DNA of 64,000 bases from Syngnathus acus (taxonomy: Eukaryota > Chordata > Actinopteri > Syngnathiformes > Syngnathidae): positions 2,736,001-2,800,000 of the forward strand of contig NC_051106.1 of assembly GCF_901709675.1 (NCBI RefSeq), written 5' to 3'. Below the pieces are notes generated by a model. The model was not told where the DNA came from. It ran no database searches and saw nothing but the letters and a program-made list of their open reading frames with translations. Below, one piece after another: positions 40,001-52,000 of the stretch (position 1 is the first letter of the stretch; each line of letters starts with the position of its first letter). A program made the position numbers and the translations under genes.

Positions 40001-43000
40001 CAAAGAATAATGAAAGTCTGGCCTACAGGGTTTTAGAGCAGTGTGTTCCTGTAAGAAACCGACGGGATATTCACAAAATGTGACCGTGTAGAATTCATAA
40101 GACCATTCCCGCAACATAAAGCTTCAGGAATGTGCACGTACACACACACACACACATTCACATTTAGGTGGTCCATCACAGTTGTAAAATTATCTCGCTA
40201 CTATTGTAACAGGTAGCTTTGTATAGTTTTTTTCCCTTAATAAATCAAATCAAAGTTTAAAAAAATATTTTTAATTTTATATTTATTTTATTTTTATTTC
40301 TTATTTTCTTTTATATTCAAACTTGTTTGATTGTGTTAAATATCACTATAGGATAAGCAGTCTTTTTTTCCCAGTCTTCCTTTCTTGGTATTTTCATTTT
40401 TTTTTTTGTTTTTTTTTTAAATCGACAAAAACACAAGGGAGCAATCTTAATACCTGTCTACAGGGGGTCGGTTGAAGTCCTTCCAGCTTTACAGTTACTC
40501 ATACTTTTTTTCATACAAGAATCCCAAATACATGTGTGCTCGTTTTAAAACACACTACAGGAAATACTTGGTTACTTTTCAATTAGATTTTATGGAACTT
40601 TACTCATTTGCTATCGTAAATAAGTGTACTTAGCATCTTTATGCTGTGAGGTCATCCGTGTTTCTCGAGTTACGGGGTCATTCAAATTCTACATGTGGCG
40701 CACCATTGACTCCTAACTGTGATTGACCATTAACAACAGTCTGTCACTAATGAGGTGTGTGCGCACATTGTGACTTTTCATGAGAAGCTCAAATCGGCCG
40801 CTCTAATGAGTCACAGTTAGGATTACGCCATGCAGGAGGGCCGGGATTGCACTGCAGCATAAACATCAATTATGAATGGCCATATGTGGTAGATGGCATT
40901 CCCCATTCTTCCCTCAACCCCGTGGACACAAGCAGATGGTTGCTGTAAAGATGCTAAATATTAGATGTCCATCCTTCTTTTATTATCCCAAGGTCCTCGT
41001 TCTCTTAGAACCACATTTAGCGCTTTTTTCTCATTTGGCTTGAACGCTAATTAGGGAGCGTAAATGCCGGTAGTAGTAAGGTGGCGTGGGGTTCCTGGAC
41101 ATCTGCTGCTTTATACAAAAGTAAAGGAGCTCTCTATTTTTTATATGATCTGACTCTGGGAAATCCAACTCCTTCAATGACATCATCATTCCCCATGCCT
41201 GTTCTCCACAAGGAAGTGACGATACAATTGAAGGATTTGGACAGCCGGGCTATCAAAGAGCCAAACAAGCTTAAAGTAGATCCACTTCACGCGTTACTAT
41301 TTTATTTAGGCTTTCAAATTGGTCTTTAGGTCTAATCCATTTTCCTTCCATTACTATACACTTCCCAAATTCCCTCTTGATTTGTCACAACTTCTTCATC
41401 AAACTCTCTTCTCTTCCACGCATAAATATCAGAACGATTGCTGGCAGCCCTTCTGCCACAGCTTCCACACTGAGTCATCTGTGTTGACTTAAGCTCATTT
41501 AACCCAGCGCACGACAATCTTGTCCCAGAGTCATGTTCGCTCGTCTTCTCCTCCCACTTGTTTGAGTGCCATCATCCCCTTTAGCGGCGCTATATGTATA
41601 CCGTAAGAAGCTGGCCTTCACTGGGGGTGTGGGAAGTAGGCCAGAGCGGTCTAAGGATTTTTGGGAGAGTTGGTAATGCTATAATTAGTCAGTTTACAGG
41701 AAAGCAATTGTGTTTACAGCCACTTTATTCTCTTGTAAGGGGGGGGAGAGTTACTAAAGTATTATTAGGGCGGGGTCAGATGGGGCCACTTAATATACTG
41801 TATCTCCAACACCAACGACACTGTCAGAAACAATAGTCAAAGGTACTAATGTAGAGCTCACAAATGGTTCTGTACCCCACTGTAAACAAATTACATGTAC
41901 CGTATTTTCCAGACTATAAGGCACACCTAAAAACCTCAAATTTTCTCAAAAGCCGACAGTGCGCCTTATAGTCCGGTGCGCCTTATGTATGGACCAAATT
42001 CCTAAATTTAAATTGGCCCGAAGCATTGTGTCATGAAATCAATCATAAGTGGCCCGCTGAAGACTGAATCATGAATCAAAAAGACTATGGATCATTATTT
42101 TGTGATTATAAAGTAATTTGTTGCGTCTGAAGTTGAAAAAAAAAGATAAAATGGAGAATGATTTGATTTGGATTAAAAATCTGACATGATGCATTAATGG
42201 TGCACCTTATAGTCCGGTGCGCCTTATATAAAGACAAAGTTTTAAAATGGGCCATTCATTGAAGGCGCGCCTTATAGTCCGGTGCGCCTTATAGTCCGGA
42301 AAATACGGTAATATTGCTGCATCTGTAGTTAACAGTTAATTAAAAAACATTTGTTGCTATTCATGAATTCCATTGACTTTGGGAAGTATTTTTAAGTTTG
42401 ACGTGATATGGCAATATGTCATCTTCTCCGCAGATCAAATCAGGGAAAAAATCTCTGCAGGCCCGCTCTGCAGGCTGCTGAGCAAGCAGTTATCACACAA
42501 GTGGTGGCTTCTGTTTATGTTGTATTTGAGAGGTTGAGTCACCTGCAGCCTCAGGCTCACACAACAATCGGAAAGCATGAAGCAGCAAGAATCTTGTTAT
42601 TTTAGACTTTTAATAGGGAAAATGCCGTTGTCCTCATCCGCTTCATCTCTTTGTCCATTCACAACCTCTTTGCTCACGCACATTTCAGCACTTTGAAAGA
42701 TTGCCACCCACCACACATAGGTTTTAATTAACGTCGGAATAGCTCGATCCGGGTCTAATAAGATGTCACTTCATACCGGTAATCGCTTATGAGTCAGTGG
42801 GTCCCTACTCTCTCCCGCTCTCATATGCCCATCTCTTGATCTCAGATCTTTGAGAGCGACGCTGGAGGTCAAGCGCATGTTCCGCCTCCCAAGAACACTG
42901 AGGTGAGTCATTTCATGCCCTCACTTCATCCAGCATGGTGTGTGGATCTGTGATTTATGATTTAAAACCTCCTTTCTCTCAGTCATCCATGTCATCCATC

Positions 43001-46000
43001 ATTTTATGTGCTCACTGATGGGTGCCAAGGAGTCGTGGTAGAAACACGACCTTTTCCACCCAATCCTGGCTTTGATGGTGTTTATTTGAAAAATGGACTT
43101 ATATAGTATGTCCAGCTCTCACCTTCCATGTCAGTCTGCAAGTGTTAGATATACAAACAGCTGTTTACTAGCTTTTTTATAGTCGTACGTATAAAGTGTT
43201 GAAATACAGTGTGGGCTCTTAGAATTCATTATTTGAGTGTGTGATGACCAAAAGCGCCGACTGATCGTGTAAGTTTATGCATGTGCGGTAAAATTGTCAG
43301 CCGACTGAGGAGTGTGAATCTTGACCATCTGGGCCGCCAGACGTTGAGGTTTCTTCAGCCCTCAGGCAATTAAATTCTTAACATGTTTACATCAAGAATG
43401 CGTGATTTAGTGTTCCGAGGTTTAGATCCAAACCTTACTATATTTATCAAAAATAAGTTATAATGTGCAGCAGTATTCTCTCACTTGGAGTTGACAACTT
43501 AATTATTCGTTAATTCCAGTTGTATTTTTCGCTGATCTCAATTAATGAGCCAGTTATGCCTTAATATGCCAACACGGCTGCACTTTTCCTCCAAATAAAA
43601 TGTCCCTAAAGGCTCTTGAGGGGATTAATCATTTATTGTTGACAAATGAGCACGACGAAAACTGAATGAGTGTTCGTAAGTTCCACAGGATGCAGTGATT
43701 CATAGTCGGCGGTGTGTCGAAAGCTGCCCGCCATCAGATGTTTAGAATTGGAGCGGAAGTGGTTTGGGAAACAATGCAGTCTTTCATTGGGTAAATGCTT
43801 TAATGTTGCTTCAAATGTCAGAGGCTCCCCACGGTGGCGTCCTTCGATCTTTCCTTGATTCAGGTTATTTTGATGTAGGGAGTAAGATTTCATGGTGGGA
43901 GGGTGGCAGGAAGGCGCTAAGGTTAAAATCTCCATTCAATTGCCTTTGATGATTAGTTCTCCACATGTCGGCTAAATTGATGCAGTGGAGCCAGCTTTTA
44001 TGGGCTGCCTGTCATCCATAGTGTAAAAAGACTGGGCGGAAACAGAAACTAACAGTAATGCTTCTTTAGTCAATGTAATTGAGGGAAATTGTCTAAAATT
44101 GTCTGCAACACCAGTTGTGATTTTTCTATTTTAGTCCAAACTGGAGTATTTGTGTTTCTCCGTTGCTAAGTGGAGCTGAAAGGGTGTAGTAGTGTATTTA
44201 TGCAGCTGTCACCAAATGTCCTCACGTACTTCTTTTTTAAATTTTTTTTTATAGAAACTCTGGTTTGCGAGTAGTTTCCGCTTTCCAGAGGGAAAGACTG
44301 AACTATCAGTTTGTGTGTATTTCTGACTGAATAGTGCCCACAGACTGACCACACAGGGCACTTATTGATGGCAAAGCACGTGCCGTCTCCACAGGCTTGT
44401 TGGCACTTGGTGGTGGAAGGTTGACCAGGCAACCGCCTGCCTCTTCTTCCCCTCTGTGACCATGAATGGGTGTACAGTGTTAAATCAGCTGCTGCTCAGG
44501 TCAGTGGAGGCAACAAAATTTTTAGTTTTCCCCTCACGCCATATTGCTGGCACACAAATGGGGTGCTTATGTAACCAGCTGTCGTGTTGCTTGTTACTTC
44601 ATCCCCCCGGTGAGTAACAATTGGCTTCGCATCCCAAAATGGATAGGTAAAGTTGCGGGTTCCAAAAGGCACCTTGTGTTCATCCATCCCTTCGTTTTTG
44701 GAAAGAGCACTGCTGGCGTTTCATTTTTTGAGGAGCAGAAATGGAAAATAAAGTCTAACGTATGTGTCGGTTTATCTGCGCGACAGCTCTTAATAGTGTT
44801 TTGTGGCGTGCAGGCTAAAAGGTCTTTTATGAGCTAACAGTTTCTGAACAATCAAAAGCTCATACGTTTCAGATTCAAACGCTCCAGACAACCACAGTCA
44901 CACACAACTCGACATGAAGGGTAATTCTTAGTTTATTTAAAACTTTGGGTCGTGCCCAAATCATTCCATTCGCTAAGGCATCTGTTCCTCTCACGTCTAA
45001 ACCGCAGTTGTCATCTTTTTTTTTTTTTTTTGCAGAAGTGCTGAATCACTAAAACACTCCATTGAATGAGGTTTGCTTCATTTGATGTGATGGTTTCCTC
45101 AAGATTCAGTTCCTTAACAATTGTGGTCAGAAGCTATAATTTGGTGTCTCCCGCAGGCTCATAACGCCACAGTGGCGCATTTCTCTCCAGAGACACAAAG
45201 TCTGAAGCGTAACTCCCAGCTGCCCAAAAATGATGGCTAAAGCCTTCTTCCCTTTAATGTACATCTAAAAAAAAATATATAGCAATGGGGTTTCCATATT
45301 ACTTGTGACATTTTCTTTTCGAAATTAACTAATTGTCTCGATCAAATGAACTCCTAAACTTTTCCGTTCTTCATGTGATCATTGCAATGACTGGATTTTA
45401 TACTGTCAAATGAAAATGTAACAAAAGCCATACAGTATATTTGCACCATAGTAAACCATTTTGAGTAATGGAGATATTTTTTAAATATATCTTTAATAGG
45501 AGTCTGTAGAGACTCACAGTCTGTTGCTTTCTCCCACCCTTGTGTTTTTCCCCCATTACCCCTTTGACACTTTTGACATGTGATACCACCCTTTCCATAA
45601 TCACCCATCTGTCATTCTTCAGGGGATGGACGGGCTCACCAGTATGTACTCCATGCCGCCCCCTGAGGTTGGTGTGTGGGATAGCAACAATTGCACCCCA
45701 GGCATGCTGACCTGCATCTACATGCCGGATGGCCTGCAAGCCCAAGTTCACGTTCGAAGTGAGCAGAAAGCCACTGACCTCCTCTTGGAGGCCTGCAAGG
45801 TGAGCACAAAAGAACAATATGAGGAATTCTTGTACCACCTTGTAAAATCATCCTTGCTTATGATAATTATTTTTATATTAAATATAAATCTTGATTTTGG
45901 AGAAAGACAATCCTGGATAAAATATTGTTTTAAAGATGCTAGTCAGTGAACAGTTCACACAAGTCTTTGTTGTAGCGTATGCTGTCATTTTCTACTCCCT

Positions 46001-49000
46001 TGGGCCTCTAAAGCAACACACCTATTCATCCAGCGTTAACTTCACACGGTCCCATAAGATTGACACATAGGCTGTAATCACTTGGGGTGACGCTGTTTTG
46101 TTTACCGCAAACCATTCGCCGCTGTGTGTAAATTCTATGAATAATTCACGCCACGACCATACCGCAGCTGTCGAACCAAGCGCCGGTGCACGAAACATGT
46201 CCGATAAGTCTGCGCACACAAGCTGCCGAGTATTAGATTCTCTTGTGTAAACAGGCGAAAGGGCTGGACCCAGACCTGCACCGACTGCGTCTGCACAGAC
46301 AGGCGGGACAGGATACTGAAATTCGATCCGTGGCGCCTGGCGAGCTTGTCTCCGAATTGGTGAGGAGAGCAAGCAGACGCAGCGACTCTTCATTATACGC
46401 TTGTTTGCGTAGTTGTTTTGATTTGTCTGATATTAACCTGCAGGTTGGCAGCCAATTGGAGGTGGTTCCCGTTAAAATGTTTACACTGCAAATGAGCAGG
46501 ATAAGCGGCAGTGGAGATTTTGGTAAGTCACTGTAGAAAATCCCTTTGTCATCTTTATCCTCATCCTGTCATTCTGTTTCTCTTTCTTCATCCAGGATTT
46601 GCAGTAACGGGACATATAGATAGTCAGAAGAATAGTCGGATCTTTGTCAGTGAGGTGCTCCCTAATGGACTAGGATTTACTGAAGGTACCAAACAGCAAT
46701 GACAGTTTTGCAGCATCATGTTTCACGGCATTTCCAACATGCTTTTCAGGTTTACGTCCAGGTGATGAGGTTCTCATGTTGAATGGCCGCAATGTGTCAG
46801 GTCTGGACCTGACGCTGATCCAGACATTGTTTGCTGAGCAAACCCTCAACATGTGCCTGAGGCGGGACGGACCCCCGCCTCAAAACGGTGCCTTTGACAA
46901 CCCAGTTCCTCTTTCGGCATTCAAGCTCAAAGCCAAGTCCTCCTCGGGTATTTACAATCACGAAACAGATGTGACTCAAAACACACGCACAAACCCTTCA
47001 TCCCCCTAATTTTGTCACCTCGTCTTGTTGTTTTCTATAGGGAGCTTTCTGCAATTCAAATTTAATTCTCCATTACTCAGAAAACGAGGCTGCTGCTGCT
47101 AATTCAGATTTAATTACTCAGCGTGATGAATCGATGTCTGAAATTATAATTTGTGTTCTGCAGATTCTCCAAAAGTCTAACCTGAACCCATGAAGAGAAA
47201 TGCTTTTTCCCAAATAAACAAAATGACACATTAATAAGCAGTGTGATTAAAATAAAATGAATGCTTTTTCCAAAATAAACAAAATGACACATTAATAAGC
47301 AGCGTGATTAAAATAAAATGAACCACACTGTGCACATCACATTTTCCCTCAGCATGCACACACATTGTCATGCCTTTTTATTGCTTTTATTTCCAAAAAA
47401 CAGTAAGAACATTTTATGTTATCTTGATGGTAGTAATTCATTAGCATAGTCTTTCCTTGGGTATCTTTAATTAAACTCTGAGGGATTAATGACTTGAAAG
47501 CCTCATTACAGTAAACGGTGTGATCAAAGTCATTGCAATTTTCTTCTCAGTCTCTAGAGGGCACAATCCCAAGCTGTCTGATCAGGAGGAAGAGAAAGAA
47601 GCGCTGCTGGAAAGGAATTAGTAGTTGTCAAACACAAATTGCTTTTTAGAAAACTGCCTGTCTTCTGTCTTCACTAATGTGCAAGACAGACAAATTCAAT
47701 TCAGATTGAATGAATCTTCTTTAGCAGTCTGCAATTTGGTTGCCGGTTCAGAAAGGACACGCTTACCTTCGTAGGAGGTCCAGAAGTTTGCTTTTGTTTC
47801 CGGCTGTCAGATTGGCTTACCTCCCAGGTTACAATCAGGGATAAAGTCTTTTCATGTGCCAACTGCTCCACAGTTTGCAATGAGAGCTGTGAATTTAATG
47901 AGCTGAGGGTCATCAAAACTCATCTAAAAATATCTTGTCAGAGTGTCTCTTCAGTTTTACATTACCAAGGCCAATGTGTCAACTTGTATTTTCCGAGGCA
48001 TCATAACAAACATAACAATTACTGGATTTGATTGTTTTGTTTTGTTTCTTTTTAGGGGAATGGCATTGTCATTTATAGACCTTGCAGTCAGGCAGGCGCC
48101 TCTGATGGCTTTCAGAAAATACTCTTTGTGTTTAGCGGTCACTAGACTTCAATAAACCTCCATTTCAATCATGCAGTTATGTGAAGAACACACATACCTA
48201 GAACTTAACCCTCCTCTTTCTATCTCTCATTAGACTTGTGCACTGCAGCGGAGGGCGGCGAGTCCATGTGTGCCGGGCTGCAGAGTCACTCCCACTGCGC
48301 ACACAGGCCTGTTCAGCTCAGCAAGGTGGGTGGAGCTAAATAGAATATTTCCATTGTCATGCAGACACCCACTTCACATACAGCATGTGTCTCAATTCTT
48401 CCAGAATGTATTCGGGCTATCTGCCCGTATGTGCATGTGCGCTGTCACATCGGTAGTTTGTCTGAAACCAGACTGGCACCAATTCCTCCGATTACTATAA
48501 TTAGAATGCTCCATTGTAGCCACTGGTATAAACACATCTTATTACTGTCATGCAGAATGATCTGTGAGGGAGGAAATAACACTTGCACACATCTGCCTTT
48601 CTATAGCTTAGGGGATCACCGGCATGCATTTTGTAACCTCATCACCAATGTAACTCCACGGCGAACAGCATACACACTCAGCTATTTGCTGTGGTTGCAT
48701 GCAGTGAGATACTGTATGCTGCTTAGGGCCAAATAAATAGTTGTCACTCAGACATCATTTTATCACCTGCAGTGGCAGGCATCACCTTTAAAGCGTAGCG
48801 TTCTCTTTGGAAAGCTTGTTGTCCACTTTGAAGAACATCTTCTAAGGCTCTTTTAAAATATCTCCTGTGTAAACATGCCAGATGGTTGTCCCTGATGAAT
48901 AAATACAACCGATTGTGTTTCTATTTCTGTCTCGGTGGTTCTGAAATATCTGGTTAGTAATTTTTTTTTTCAATATCTGAGCTAACTTGAATGAAGTTGT

Positions 49001-52000
49001 TCAAATTAGTGTGAGCCTGCTCCTTGTGGGAGCTATGCCTCTGTGCTGTAATATAATAGGGAGGAATGACTATGCTGATGTTTATCGAGAGTGGTAATGA
49101 GTTTGTAAGGTCATCATAAAGCCTTCTGTCTGGAAGCATCCAAGCCAGTATGTGTGTGTGTGTGTTTACCAATGTGTCTGTTCAAGCATAGTCATTGATT
49201 GCTTCAATGCATGTTTAACTGCAATTTCATGTAATGTGTAGATTGCACTGGCCAGTTGTAAGCATCTGCTCATTTCCCCTGATTGTTCTATACATTCAGG
49301 CCCAATGTCAGATTTTTTTTTTTTTTTTTTTTTTAATCGTAGCAGCTGCCATGACTTAACAAAAGCCGACCTGTGGTCACTTAGCAAAAGTAGAGGACAG
49401 CCTCATCTGCTTCACTCTGCTCGTCTCTTATCATCATTTGATTTCTTCCTAGTGGCGACATGAGTCAGTCCCTCTGCACTGCACCACTGCTGCTCAGGCT
49501 CAGCATTTGTCTTTTATGGAGGAACAAATGGAAGAAATGTGGGTGCGTGTGTAAAGCGGTATATGAATGTGCTGAATGGGAATTCTTTTGGCACTGCAGA
49601 ATAAAAAGATAATCTATATCAAAACTATATCACAAAAATACATCAAGATGTTACAAAAAAAACTGTGATATTGCGAATAACGAATTATGTGCAGCAAAGT
49701 CAGTCATTTGTTTTCAAAGGTAAGGAAAATAAAGTTACTTGGGAGGAAATCTATCACATATGAGCCAAGAGCTGCGTGTTCACGTCATTGTGAAAGTCAA
49801 TAAAGATGGATGGAAAAGGAAGGACCAATTTCAAGCCTCTTGTCACAACTTGTAATCAGCCGCCTTGCTAGTCTGGCTGCCTTTTGATTAATTGGTCTAC
49901 TGCATTTCAATTTACTCTAATTACGCTTGAGGGATCCCTGTGTATGTTTGAGATGAAGTGCTTACTATGCAGAATTAACAGTATTGTTTACTATTGGGAC
50001 TGATTGTAATTCCTGTGCCTCTGAGTTAATGCTGTGTTATATTCAGCACTAGAAGAACCTTATTCATCAGTTTAAACAAATGTTATTGGTCTATACCATT
50101 ATGAGCTCAAGCGAATGATTGGAGGACTTAACTCAATTTGCCCCGGACCACTACCATAAGGAATCTGAAATTGTCCTTGGTCCGCATTGGATGTTGTTTT
50201 AAAAAGAACTAATGTAGCCCACATGGATGTGAATCTGGATTGTGTCGCCAATTTAACAAGTTAATGAACTGAAAAGAGGCTAATGTGGATAGATACGCTA
50301 TATATTGTTTCATGAAGGAACATATCAGTCGTAAGGTTTATAAGATTTTCCCAGAGCGTCATAAAGTCTATTGCCTGGTGATCTGTCCTGCGTTTGTCCC
50401 CACCACTCACCTAAAGTCACTTGTGATAGGCTCCAGGCTCCCATGACCCCACACATAAGCATTATAGATAATGAATGGATGGATTGCGCAATCCAATAAA
50501 ACATAACAATCCTGTTGTGTATTGTAGGCGAGGAGGTCATGGACCTCTGGTGGACTGCTCCTGTGTGCTTCCTCGACGTTAAGGGTCTATTAAATTGTAA
50601 GGGCTGAATTGAATTCTGCTTTATTTATAGCCGTGCGATGTTTGACACGGAACATAGTTGCCTGTCATGTCTTGTATTAAACAAAAGATTAAGGAGCAGT
50701 CAGACATATTAAGCCTCTTTGTGGAGACAGGCATTTTCTCTAAGAGCATTTAAATGGACTGATGAGGAACTGTAGGATTGGGCTCTTTGTCATTATGGAT
50801 GATAAGTGTAGGTCATGACGCTGCTGGGCTTTTGCTTCTTTGTTTTTAGTCTTAGTCTTGTCAGTAGAGTTTCAAAAAGTGGAAATATTCCATTTGTTTT
50901 CCTCCCGGTTCTTTAAATTTAGAAAGTATCTTAAAGTTGATGTCTTTAGATATTAGGCAGTATCATTTTCTAAAAAAGCGATCTCCTCTTGCTCCAAGCT
51001 ACAGTCGTCCCCTCTCTTAACTTTGTAGAATCTGTTTAAAATTCCTATGTGGGTCTGTTTTTTTGGTGGAGCTGCAACTCGGGGAGCTGTGTATTATGAC
51101 TAAGCCCATCAGCTGCCAGCCATCTGGCTGTGAGCGGGCTAATAATCTGGCTTTACTGTTGGCGGTTCACTTAATGCCTGTCTGCTCCTGTCAGTCCACA
51201 CTGCTGGAAACAAACATTTAAGTTTGAAAACAAAACAGAAGAAACGGACAGAGCCGCAGGAAACAAGAACCATGACACAGATCTGCTTGGAATGACCACA
51301 CCGAAGGTGTCCAACACCACCATGGCTGTTTTGACTCCAGCGACGAACACTGAAGATCCCCGCCCTGGTCTGTACCTCACCACCTTAGTTGAACTCTTCA
51401 TGCAGGACCAGTCTCCGGCGCAAGCCTTGTGGTCCTTGCTAGCCATGTGCTGGTTCTGGCCGCCCAGCTCTGAAGCCGAGCAGAAGGATCTGTTCCTGGC
51501 CTCTGTGCTGCTCAGCTTAGGACGCTTCCTGAAAGACAAATTGGACTGCTTGGCGCAAAATGTGGAAAACTGCTTATCCTGCCAGAGTGACGCTAAAAGG
51601 AGCCAACGACCGGTAACTGTCGGACCTGGTGGAATGTGTTTTCAGAAATATTCAATTCCGTTTACATTGGAGCTATGTTATGGCAGTACAGTCGATTTGG
51701 CTTGATTTTGTTTACCAGCTTCCCCATTTTGTATTTTACCAATTTATTGCTTTAATAATAAATCGTAAGCTTTCATTCAGCAATTTATTAATGACGCTAA
51801 CTTCTGGGACCGGCATTATTTTGCCTCTGCAGTAGCTTTCGTGCGTTGGAGTTTATGTGAAGAGATTTGGGACTCCAGGGAATGGGGTGCTTTAATCTGA
51901 AGCTGGTTTCATTATGAAAACACGCTCTTTTCTCCCAAAGGCCTCTGAGACTTTGTGGAATAATATTTGTTTAGAATGAATAATAAAAGGGTAAATGGGC

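Larger units (their letters stand above)
46948..48233. other. tiam2 intron with a tandem duplication and an optional exon candidate
   Basis: It holds a 2 x 61 bp tandem repeat at 47200-47321 and the phase-compatible segment 47551-47620, both listed separately. Confidence 0.65.

Noticed and set aside
45398-45838. 146-codon - strand ORF over tiam2 exon 8
   Set aside because: It is an antisense shadow; the + strand exon has clear splice sites and RBD homology.
51171-51539. 122-codon - strand ORF
   Set aside because: It overlaps the longer + strand frame that has splice sites in the proper phase; the antisense frame has neither motifs nor signals.
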